From: Elusimicrobiales bacterium
Lineage (GTDB): Bacteria > Elusimicrobiota > Elusimicrobia > Elusimicrobiales > UBA9959
Direction: 5' to 3'
Length of the DNA stretch: 24,378 nucleotides
NCBI GenBank assembly: GCA_026419335.1
Contig: JANZZP010000020.1
Coordinates: 1 to 24,378, forward strand
A model generated the notes under the pieces. That model was not told the DNA's origin. It worked only from the letters and a program-made list of their open reading frames with translations, and did no database searches. This document shows positions 1 to 6,596 of this stretch, piece after piece; within the stretch, counting starts at the first letter, position 1; each line of letters opens with the position of its first letter. A program made the translations under genes and the position numbers.

Positions 1-761
1 AAAAACATTCGAAACACAAAATAAACTATACCTGAAAGTGCATAAAGTAAAAAGAATAATAGAAGAGCATTTTGAGGGTAAAATATAATTAAAAATATTG
101 TTGAAATGGTGGCAAGAAGTCCAATAGGCGATTTTACCATAAATGTATTTTTTGATTTCATTGCTACATATGGTATAGATGATATCATTAAAAGTGATAT
201 AGCTATCATTATAAATGGAAATATTGAATATAAAACTGGCATTTGATCTGAAAGGAATTTTATAGTTTTTGTTGGTGTTTCATTTTCTATTATTGAGTAT
301 GAAAGCACAAAGAATATTATTATACCAGCAGCGGCTGGTATGGGAAGACCTTGAAAATGTGTTTTAGATACATCTCCGTATAAAGACTTTAAATTGAATC
401 TTGCAAGTCTTAATGCTCCGCATATTACATAAATAAGTACTACTGGATATGCAAAAGGTCCATATTCTTTTAAGGCAAACTCATATATCATATATGCTGG
501 AGCAATTCCAAATGAAATAAGATCAGAGAATGAGTCAAGTTCTATACCTATTTCAGTTTCAGCATTTATCATTCTTGCTATTCTTCCATCAAGTATATCC
601 ATTATATAAGAACCTATAAGGAAATAACATGCTTGTATAAAATTTTCATTAGCAACATTTAATAATGCCATAACTCCACATGCCATGTTACCTATTGTAA
701 ATATTGAAGGAATTGCGTTTTTAGTTTTAGTTTTTATTATTTTGATTCTTTCATTTACCAT
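1..761 (-). CDS. pssA: CDP-diacylglycerol--serine O-phosphatidyltransferase (partial, 3' end beyond window)
   Basis: Makes phosphatidylserine from CDP-diacylglycerol and L-serine at the inner membrane, the first step toward phosphatidylethanolamine. The gene reads leftward off the window, with about 253 residues visible. The CDP-alcohol phosphotransferase signature is complete: D55-x2-D58-G59-x2-A62-R63-x8-G72-x3-D76-x3-D80. The start region reads IPSIFTIGNMACG, typical of the Bacillus-type membrane PssA, and several hydrophobic segments follow (around residues 85-110, 125-145, 160-190 and 200-250). The ATG at 761 lies inside the last codons of psd (7-base overlap, sequence ATGGTAA), so the two genes are translationally coupled; their products act consecutively. 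I see no strong ribosome binding site, which fits coupling. The identification is firm; only the C-terminal end is missing. Confidence 0.93.
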   Translation of the reverse strand, partial: MVNERIKIIKTKTKNAIPSIFTIGNMACGVMALLNVANENFIQACYFLIGSYIMDILDGRIARMINAETEIGIELDSFSDLISFGIAPAYMIYEFALKEYGPFAYPVVLIYVICGALRLARFNLKSLYGDVSKTHFQGLPIPAAAGIIIFFVLSYSIIENETPTKTIKFLSDQMPVLYSIFPFIMIAISLLMISSIPYVAMKSKNTFMVKSPIGLLATISTIFLIIFYPQNALLLFFLLYALSGIVYFVFRMF

Positions 762-1375
762 GTTGCGATTACATCTAATCCAGCTTTTATTTTGTCATTT
801 GGCTTAACTTTAATATTTACATCTTTTGGAAGGTAAATTGCTACTTGTGAGCCAAAGTATATTATTCCTATCCTTTGTCCTTTTTTTACTATGTCACCTT
901 CTTTCACATAACAATTTATTCTTCTTGCTATTGCTCCGGTAATTTGTTCTACCCATACTTCTTTGCCTTGTTCTGTTTCTATTTTTATTAGATTTCTTTG
1001 ATTATCTTTTGCTTGATGTGTCGATGCTATATGAAATTTCCCAGGGAAAAATTTTATTTCTTTTATTCTTCCATCTACAGGGGATCTTTGAATATGGACG
1101 TTAAATATTGATAAAAAGATTCTTACTATTATTTTATCTGTCCCTTCATTAGATATTGATATTACTGTGCCATCTGCAGGTGATGGAATTTCTTTTTCTA
1201 TAAAGTTTTTATTTCTTTCTGGATCACGAAAAAAATATAGAGAGAAAGCAAAAATTATAAAACTGATAAACGATATTATATATATTGCATGGAAACGCCT
1301 TGCAATATAGAGTGAAATTATAATTGCAATTAATGAGATAATAACGATTTTAATTGCTTCTTGTGCAATTTTCAT
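755..1375 (-). CDS. psd: Phosphatidylserine decarboxylase proenzyme (short, archaeal/Bacillus-like form)
   Basis: Decarboxylates phosphatidylserine to phosphatidylethanolamine. At 206 residues it is the short form of the family. Two hydrophobic segments near residues 8-24 and 31-47 anchor it in the membrane. Family motifs seen: SPADG (65-69), FNVHIQRSP with His94, and IIYFGSQVAIYLP with Gly175-Ser176. By family knowledge the bond before this Ser is self-cleaved to create the pyruvoyl group and the alpha and beta chains. It overlaps pssA by 7 bases and starts 18 bases after mrp. There is no Shine-Dalgarno, but a TATAAT sits exactly seven bases before the ATG (1383-1388), so an additional leaderless transcript is possible (inference; no matching -35). 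Confidence 0.94.
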   Translation of the reverse strand: MKIAQEAIKIVIISLIAIIISLYIARRFHAIYIISFISFIIFAFSLYFFRDPERNKNFIEKEIPSPADGTVISISNEGTDKIIVRIFLSIFNVHIQRSPVDGRIKEIKFFPGKFHIASTHQAKDNQRNLIKIETEQGKEVWVEQITGAIARRINCYVKEGDIVKKGQRIGIIYFGSQVAIYLPKDVNIKVKPNDKIKAGLDVIATW

Positions 1376-1393
1376 AAATAAGATTATACAAAA

Positions 1394-2119
1394 TTAAAAA
1401 AGCATATCAGAAATTTTTTGGGATAAATCTGGATGGTTTTCAAGAATATTTTCAAATTGTCCTTCATCAAGATTTTTAGCAATCTCATATATAAATGGTA
1501 TTTTTATGGTTTTATATCCAATTATTTCTTCAGTATTACTGAATAATTCAAATTCATTTTGACAATGTGGACATTTAATATTATTCATATTTTCTACAAC
1601 TGAAATAATTTTAATATTTAATTTTGATAAAAAATCTAATGCTTTTTTTACATCAAGTTTAGATATTTTTTGAGGAGTGGTAATTACTATAGCACCAGTT
1701 ATATCATTTACTTGCTGACATATGGAAAGTGATTCATCTCCTGTACCAGGAGGTAAATCTATAATTAAATAATCTAATTCACCCCATTTTATATCCGAAA
1801 GCAATTGTCTTATTATGCTTATTTTAATTGGAGCTCTCCAAATTATTGCTTTATCATTTTCTTTTATTATTCCTCCAAATGATACTATTTTTAAATTTCC
1901 TTTTTCAACAGGATTTATTGTCCCATCATTGTTTATTGAATAAATATCTGATTCCGTTGATGTCATTTTAGCAATTGAAGGACCATGTATATCAGCATCA
2001 AGTATTGCTGTTTTGAAACCTTTTTTAACAAGAAATGATGATAAAAGAACAGATATTGTGCTTTTACCCACTCCACCTTTATTACTCATTACTATAATTT
2101 TGTTCTTTATTTTAGACAT
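1394..2119 (-). CDS. mrp: Mrp/NBP35-family iron-sulfur cluster carrier ATPase
   Basis: P-loop ATPase of the Mrp/ApbC/NBP35 family, which by family knowledge carries Fe-S clusters to apo-proteins in the cytoplasm. The deviant Walker A motif KGGVGKST opens the domain, followed by DADIHGPS and the Walker B-like LIIDLPPGTGDE. Near the C-terminus VENMNNIKCPHCQNEF holds the CxxC pair that binds a cluster at the dimer interface. This protein (241 residues from the chosen ATG) lacks the N-terminal MIP18/DUF59 domain of longer Mrp proteins. Start choice: the frame stays open to 2233, but that would lie inside the tRNA-Leu gene, so it is rejected. ATGs at 2167 (257 residues) and 2119 are both possible; neither has a good ribosome binding site. 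I chose 2119, because it leaves the usual short N-terminal lead before the P-loop. Confidence 0.88.
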   Translation of the reverse strand: MSKIKNKIIVMSNKGGVGKSTISVLLSSFLVKKGFKTAILDADIHGPSIAKMTSTESDIYSINNDGTINPVEKGNLKIVSFGGIIKENDKAIIWRAPIKISIIRQLLSDIKWGELDYLIIDLPPGTGDESLSICQQVNDITGAIVITTPQKISKLDVKKALDFLSKLNIKIISVVENMNNIKCPHCQNEFELFSNTEEIIGYKTIKIPFIYEIAKNLDEGQFENILENHPDLSQKISDMLF

Positions 2120-2206
2120 TTTGTCTTTTATTATGGACGTCCTATGATCTATTCTAATATCATGCATTTTTGTTTGATTAAGATAATTATTTATTATTTT
2201 GAAAAA

Positions 2207-2295
2207 TGGGCAGGGCGGGAGTCGAACCCGCACGGCTTATTTTGTAAGCCAACGGATTTTAAGTCCGTCGCGTCTACCAGTTCCGCCACCAGCCC
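2207..2295 (-). tRNA. tRNA-Leu (anticodon UAA)
   Basis: Read on the minus strand, this 89-nt stretch folds as a class II tRNA. The anticodon stem ACGGA/TCCGT encloses loop CTTAAAA (anticodon UAA). The long variable arm is GGCTTA/TAAGCC with a CAAAA loop, and the T arm is GCGGG-TTCGACT-CCCGC. The acceptor stem GGGCTGG/CCTGCCC has one U-U mismatch at pair 5-68. The discriminator is A, and CCA is not encoded. It sits between the alanine-aminotransferase-like gene and mrp on the same strand and may be processed from a shared transcript. Confidence 0.96.
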
Positions 2296-2328
2296 TATAT
2301 GATTATTTTATCAAAATTAGAAGATTAT

Positions 2329-3747
2329 TTAGTTAAATCTTTTGAGATAATTAATATGAAAATCTTTAAGCTTCTTAACAAGTTCTTTTATTTCATCTAT
2401 TGGAGGTAGAAAAGTTATTCTGAAATGGTATGTATGTGGTTTCTGCCCGAAGCCAGAACCTGGCACAACGCATATCCCTGTTTCTTCAAGTAAATTTAAA
2501 CAATAATCAAAATCTCTTTTTGATTCATATTCTATTAGCTGTTGTTGGGTTATATTTTTTATGTTTATTGATTTTTCAGGAGGCAGATCTATTTTTACAA
2601 AGGCATACATAGCACCATAAGGAGCTTTGAGAGACATACCTTTTATTTTATTTAACTCCTCCCCAAGAATTTCTGCTTTTTTCTTTAATTCATTTAATAT
2701 AGCTTTTTTTTCTTTTTCGTATAGTTCGTAGCTTTCTTCATTTTCAGTTGGAGGATTAACCATAGCATAGGTAATTATTTGTCCTGCCGTATTTGCACAA
2801 AGCCCTATAGAATGCAGTTTGATCATTTCCATATATATTTCTGATGGAACATTTCTTACCTCTACGTATCCACCTCTATGTCCACACTCACCTAAAAATC
2901 CTTTTGAGGTTGAATGAAAACTGAACAACCAAACATCCTTTATTTTCATTTCTTCCATAACAGAAGCGAAGGAATGAAATTTATGAGATGTACTATATAT
3001 GTTTTCTTGATAAACCTCATCAGCAAGTATAGCTATTTTATGTTTTTTTGCAAAGTTAATTATCATTTTTATATTTTCCTTTGAAAGAACGCTTCCTGTT
3101 GGATTACCAGGATTTATTACTATTATTGCTTTTGGGTTTATAGAGTTTTTCTTTGCTTCTGATATGCTTTTTTCGAGTTCTTTTTCATTTAACTCCCAGT
3201 GTTTATCTTCATCTAAATAATAGTTTATTTGAGATGCTCCGTATAGTGATATTGTAGCGCTATATAATGGGTATTGTGGTATAGGTATCATAAATCCTGA
3301 TTTTTCATCCTCTCTAAGCATTAACATAACCGACTGTATACCTTTTGATGCTCCATCAGTAAGGATAATTCGTGTTGGATCGGATTTTATATTATCTCTT
3401 TTTTCTATAAAGGATGCGACAGCTTTACGTATGAAAGTCATTCCTTCACTTTGAGTATAAGCTCCCATACCATGAGGATTTTCAGAAAGTATATATTTAA
3501 CTTTTTCTATTATATCTTTTGGAAAAAACTTAGATGTTGATATGTTTTCAATTAAATTTGGATATTCACATGCTGCAAGAAGTTGCCTTACATATGTAAG
3601 TGGTTTTTGGTTTAATGCTTGAGGGTTACCAATATTGCAATAGATTATTTTTTTACCTTCCTTTTCAAGTTCATATGCTCTTTGTACAATTTTACCTCTT
3701 ACAGCATATTGTGATTTTATTAAATTAGGATTTATTTTAAGATTCAT
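2329..3747 (-). CDS. Alanine aminotransferase-like PLP enzyme (eukaryotic GPT-type)
   Basis: A 472-residue fold-type I aminotransferase that by family should exchange alanine and 2-oxoglutarate for pyruvate and glutamate. It follows the eukaryotic GPT layout closely: YAVRGKIV (14-21), NIGNPQALNQKP (38-49), IPIPQYPLYSAT, INPGNPTGSVL (211-221), LADEVYQENIY, SFHSTSKGFLGECG with the PLP-binding Lys282, LLEETGICVVPGSGFGQ and the carboxylate-binding Arg443 in FRITFLPP. It is longer than bacterial AlaA/AlaT enzymes, about 400 residues, and the length matches GPT. The start is set by GAGGA four bases before the ATG. A well-formed promoter and a leader palindrome lie upstream, divergent from the 3859 operon. 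The tRNA-Leu follows 33 bases after the stop. Substrate specificity is inferred from family resemblance. Confidence 0.88.
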   Translation of the reverse strand: MNLKINPNLIKSQYAVRGKIVQRAYELEKEGKKIIYCNIGNPQALNQKPLTYVRQLLAACEYPNLIENISTSKFFPKDIIEKVKYILSENPHGMGAYTQSEGMTFIRKAVASFIEKRDNIKSDPTRIILTDGASKGIQSVMLMLREDEKSGFMIPIPQYPLYSATISLYGASQINYYLDEDKHWELNEKELEKSISEAKKNSINPKAIIVINPGNPTGSVLSKENIKMIINFAKKHKIAILADEVYQENIYSTSHKFHSFASVMEEMKIKDVWLFSFHSTSKGFLGECGHRGGYVEVRNVPSEIYMEMIKLHSIGLCANTAGQIITYAMVNPPTENEESYELYEKEKKAILNELKKKAEILGEELNKIKGMSLKAPYGAMYAFVKIDLPPEKSINIKNITQQQLIEYESKRDFDYCLNLLEETGICVVPGSGFGQKPHTYHFRITFLPPIDEIKELVKKLKDFHINYLKRFN

Positions 3748-3756
3748 ATAATCCTC

Positions 3757-3779
3757 ATAAGAATTATTAATATTCTTAT
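3757..3779. repeat. Inverted repeat in the 5' leader of the alanine-aminotransferase-like gene
   Basis: Perfect 8-base arms ATAAGAAT and ATTCTTAT are separated by a 7-base spacer TATTAAT. The element lies between the predicted transcription start (about 3785) and the ribosome binding site (3752-3756) of the minus-strand gene. It could be a regulator binding site or a weak leader hairpin; the sequence alone does not say which. The AT-rich background makes chance palindromes more likely. Confidence 0.45.
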
Positions 3780-3790
3780 CCTTACTTATA

Positions 3791-3819
3791 ATTATAAAAA
3801 TTTAGTGTGATTTTATCAA
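3791..3819 (-). promoter_or_regulatory. Sigma-70-type promoter for the alanine-aminotransferase-like gene
   Basis: On the minus strand TTGATA (3814-3819) is followed by exactly 17 bases and then a perfect TATAAT (3791-3796). The predicted start is near 3785, giving a leader of about 38 bases with the ribosome binding site GAGGA. It overlaps the candidate promoter of the divergent operon. Confidence 0.7.
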
Positions 3820-3840
3820 ATGTCCAAAAAATAGTATAAT
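3813..3840 (+). promoter_or_regulatory. Candidate promoter of the three-gene operon at 3859
   Basis: TTATCA (3813-3818) is followed by 16 bases and then TATAAT (3835-3840). The -10 is perfect and the -35 is moderate. The start would fall near 3847, giving a very short leader that just contains the ribosome binding site GAGG (3847-3850). Its -35 overlaps the -35 of the divergent promoter. Confidence 0.4.
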
Positions 3841-3858
3841 TTTAAAGAGGAATATGAT

Positions 3859-4875
3859 ATGGGAGATGATAATAATTTAGAGAAAAATAATAATGGTGAT
3901 ATTAAAAATTTTGAAGATTTGATAAAGGACTTAAATTCACTTTTAGATAAAATTCCAGAAATGTTAGAATCTACAAAAGCTAAACAACAAGATTCAGTTG
4001 AAAATTTTATTAACATAACTTCAAAACAAAATGATTTAGAAAAAGTTGAAGAGAAAACTCAAAATGATTGTCAAAATTTAGATGAAAAGATATCTCCTTC
4101 AACTGAAGAAAATATAAATCAAATTGATTTGAATAATGTTATAATAATTCCGGATGAAGATATAAAGATTGAGGATGCTATAAAGGAACAAGAATTAGAA
4201 GAAAACAAGATTTCTCGAAAAACAGAGGAGTCTCATAATATTACTGAAAATGAAAGCAAAAAGTCAGACAAATGGGATATAGAAAATTTTGATAATATAG
4301 AAATCAATAATTTAGAGTTGATTGATGAGAAAAAAGAAAGAAATTTAGAAAATATTGATATAGAAACATCTTCACAGGCTATAAAATCAGAAATAGACCA
4401 ATTGAATGAAATATCTGATTTACAACAATCTACTAATAAAAATAAATATCTCACATTAATACTTTCAGAAGAAGCCAAAAAACTAATTTCTGTTACTAAA
4501 CCTGACTCTATTCCTCAAGAAAGAACTAGAAAAATAGGTATAATTTATGCATCAAATGATGATACTATTTTGATTAACTTTTTAAAAATGATCGATGAAA
4601 TATCTTTTTTATCTAAAAATAAACCTATGTTCATCGAACGTTCTTTTATAATTCCATATGATGAAAATTTTTCAGTAGAATCTCTTATATTAAATTGTCA
4701 AAATGAAAAAATAAATTCTATTGTGCTTATTGGGGAGTTATCGGTTGATAAAATATATGAAATAGAAAATTCTATTTCACAATTAGGTTGTATATTTTTT
4801 AATATCAAAGCTAATAATTTATCTAAGTCAACTGTCATAGATTTTATTATGGAGCTTATTGCGTTGGCTGTATGA
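3859..4875 (+). CDS. Uncharacterised acidic linker protein with C-terminal alpha/beta domain
   Basis: I do not recognise this 338-residue protein. Residues 1-200 are rich in Glu, Asp, Asn, Lys and Ser, with no signal peptide or membrane segment, and look disordered or partly coiled. Residues about 224-338 form a compact domain alternating beta-like strands (KIGIIYAS, INSIVLIG, GCIFFNIKA) with amphipathic helices, and end in a hydrophobic helix (VIDFIMELIALAV). This domain resembles the last 125 residues of the next protein, with the same pattern at start, middle and end. The start has GAGG eight bases upstream. The stop overlaps the next start as ATGA, so the genes are co-translated. A scaffold or regulator of the adjacent ATPase and kinase is an inference from context. 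Confidence 0.8.
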   Translation: MGDDNNLEKNNNGDIKNFEDLIKDLNSLLDKIPEMLESTKAKQQDSVENFINITSKQNDLEKVEEKTQNDCQNLDEKISPSTEENINQIDLNNVIIIPDEDIKIEDAIKEQELEENKISRKTEESHNITENESKKSDKWDIENFDNIEINNLELIDEKKERNLENIDIETSSQAIKSEIDQLNEISDLQQSTNKNKYLTLILSEEAKKLISVTKPDSIPQERTRKIGIIYASNDDTILINFLKMIDEISFLSKNKPMFIERSFIIPYDENFSVESLILNCQNEKINSIVLIGELSVDKIYEIENSISQLGCIFFNIKANNLSKSTVIDFIMELIALAV

Positions 4876-6596
4876 TAGAAAAATGGGAAATAAAAGATAT
4901 AGCTCAAAACAAAAAAGCATTGCTAATAAAAGGTGATTTTAAAGATATTTTAAGTATTGTAAAGAAGTTAGGGCCTATACTTTCTCGTCCTGAAAGATTA
5001 CTTAAAGGTGATTATACTTTTATAATGTATCTCCTTGAGGATGGTATTGAGGATAAGATAAATAAAGCTATGAATGAAATAATTGGAAAAGTAACCAAGG
5101 GTGTTAAAAAAATAACAAATCAAGTATCAAAAGAATCACAAAAAATAGAGGAAAAAAATCTTTCTGAAAATAATTTAAGTCTCGATATCCCTATGCCTGA
5201 CCTTGAAGTTAAATCAAGCATACAGGACAAAAAAGATGATTCTACACGAATTATTCCAAATAGTAAAGGTCCTCTTTTCCCAAAAGCTACTCAACCCAAA
5301 GATATTAAAGAAGAAGAGAAACCGAAAGAAAATGAAGAAACTAAGAAAGCAAAAATTACTGTGCCTCCTTCTCCAAATATAAGTCAAAGGAGTATTGATA
5401 GATTGAAACTAAGGTGGTCTATAGAACTTCCCCTTAATCCTACTATGAGTTTTCAGACACTTATAACTGGTTCTCATAATAGATTTGCTCATGCTGCAAG
5501 TATGGCTGTTGTGGAAAATCCTGGAGTTATGTATAATCCAATACTTATTTGGGGACCGATGGGTAGTGGTAAATCTCATTTTATACATTCTATGTCTTAT
5601 GGACTTTCATCAATAATGGGGCAAAAGAATATTTTTGTAACTAATGGAGTTAAGTTTTCAGTTGGTGTTACGATTGCAATTAAAGAAGGTTTTTTGAGTA
5701 ATATAGCACAGTTTATAGAAAATTCTAAAGTTATAATAGTAGATGATATACATCTTATGCTTATTAATAAAGAAAATAAAGATTTTATAAGTAAAGTAAT
5801 ATCTAATTGTATGCAATCAAATAAACAAGTTGTTTTTTCTTCACTTTTTTCTCCAAAAGAATTAGAGCCTCTTGAAGCCATGCTTGGTATTGAAATATCG
5901 CAGGGATGGATGGTTGATATAAAACCACCTAACCCTCAAAGTTATAGAGCTGTATTAAATCAAATAATTGGTAATATGGATGTCAGGTTGTCAGAAGAAC
6001 ATATAAAGAGATTTTTTGTATCAAAATCGCTTGATTTTAGGACTGCTACAGTTATGCTATTTAGAATGAAGAAACTTGAAAAATATATATCTTCTATTAA
6101 TCCATCTCTTTTACATCAAGATCTTTTAGATATGCTTTTTGGAGAAAAGGATGATCTGTCTGCTCCAACTCCGCAAGAAATTAAAGGAGCAAATTTTTAT
6201 ACTTCTTCTACCCCTGATAGTTTTTATAAATGGGGCATATTTTATCCAAAGGACATGAAAGATTATGTAAAATATGTTTATTTTAAAATGTCTCAAATTT
6301 CTTCTAATGTTATAGGAACAGATTTAACTTGGTATAATGTCTTTGAGGAAGAATATGACCCTGATGAAGTTTATGGTATTCCTTTCAAGATTGGAAGTTA
6401 TGTTTTAGAAAAAAATGTAAATGGAGTTATAGTAATAGGACCACCACCTACTAGTGCTCTTTCCGCGAAAGAAATTGAATTTAGGCATCTTGTTGATAAA
6501 ATACTTGAAAGCTTAAATATTAAAACAGCCTGGATATATTCAAATAGGCTTAAAGCTACATCTAATTATCTTAACGCCATTCTTGATCTTATATGA
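4872..6596 (+). CDS. DnaA-domain-III-like AAA+ ATPase with unrelated flanking domains
   Basis: A 574-residue protein. Residues 1-75 form a small unidentified domain, and 76-175 are a charged Pro/Lys/Glu linker. Residues 190-405 match DnaA domain III: ITGSHNRFAHAASMAV, Walker A GPMGSGKSH (228-236, Lys234), Walker B VIIVDDIH (287-294), a sensor-1 region VVFSSLFSPKEL and a sensor-2-like Arg390. Where DnaA has the box VII arginine finger, this protein has Glu341 (LGIEISQGW). The DNA-binding domain IV is absent. Residues 440-574 instead form an alpha/beta domain similar to the C-terminus of the preceding protein. It overlaps both neighbours as ATGA, placing it in one operon with the histidine kinase. 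It is unlikely to be the replication initiator; a nucleotide-dependent regulator is my inference. Confidence 0.85.
   Translation: MIEKWEIKDIAQNKKALLIKGDFKDILSIVKKLGPILSRPERLLKGDYTFIMYLLEDGIEDKINKAMNEIIGKVTKGVKKITNQVSKESQKIEEKNLSENNLSLDIPMPDLEVKSSIQDKKDDSTRIIPNSKGPLFPKATQPKDIKEEEKPKENEETKKAKITVPPSPNISQRSIDRLKLRWSIELPLNPTMSFQTLITGSHNRFAHAASMAVVENPGVMYNPILIWGPMGSGKSHFIHSMSYGLSSIMGQKNIFVTNGVKFSVGVTIAIKEGFLSNIAQFIENSKVIIVDDIHLMLINKENKDFISKVISNCMQSNKQVVFSSLFSPKELEPLEAMLGIEISQGWMVDIKPPNPQSYRAVLNQIIGNMDVRLSEEHIKRFFVSKSLDFRTATVMLFRMKKLEKYISSINPSLLHQDLLDMLFGEKDDLSAPTPQEIKGANFYTSSTPDSFYKWGIFYPKDMKDYVKYVYFKMSQISSNVIGTDLTWYNVFEEEYDPDEVYGIPFKIGSYVLEKNVNGVIVIGPPPTSALSAKEIEFRHLVDKILESLNIKTAWIYSNRLKATSNYLNAILDLI

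Noticed and set aside
2120..2233. Longer mrp frame beginning at 2233
   Set aside because: The first codons lie inside the tRNA-Leu gene, and the extra residues have no family resemblance; a later ATG is more credible.
3816..4907. Minus-strand open frames opposite the acidic linker protein
   Set aside because: They are serine- and phenylalanine-rich mirror images of the Glu/Lys-rich gene, with no ribosome binding site or family resemblance.
4872..6596. The DnaA-like gene as the replication initiator with an origin nearby
   Set aside because: It lacks domain IV and the arginine finger, there is no dnaN or rpmH neighbour, and I saw no cluster of DnaA boxes; a single near-match TTATCCACT at 7384-7392 lies inside the kinase gene.
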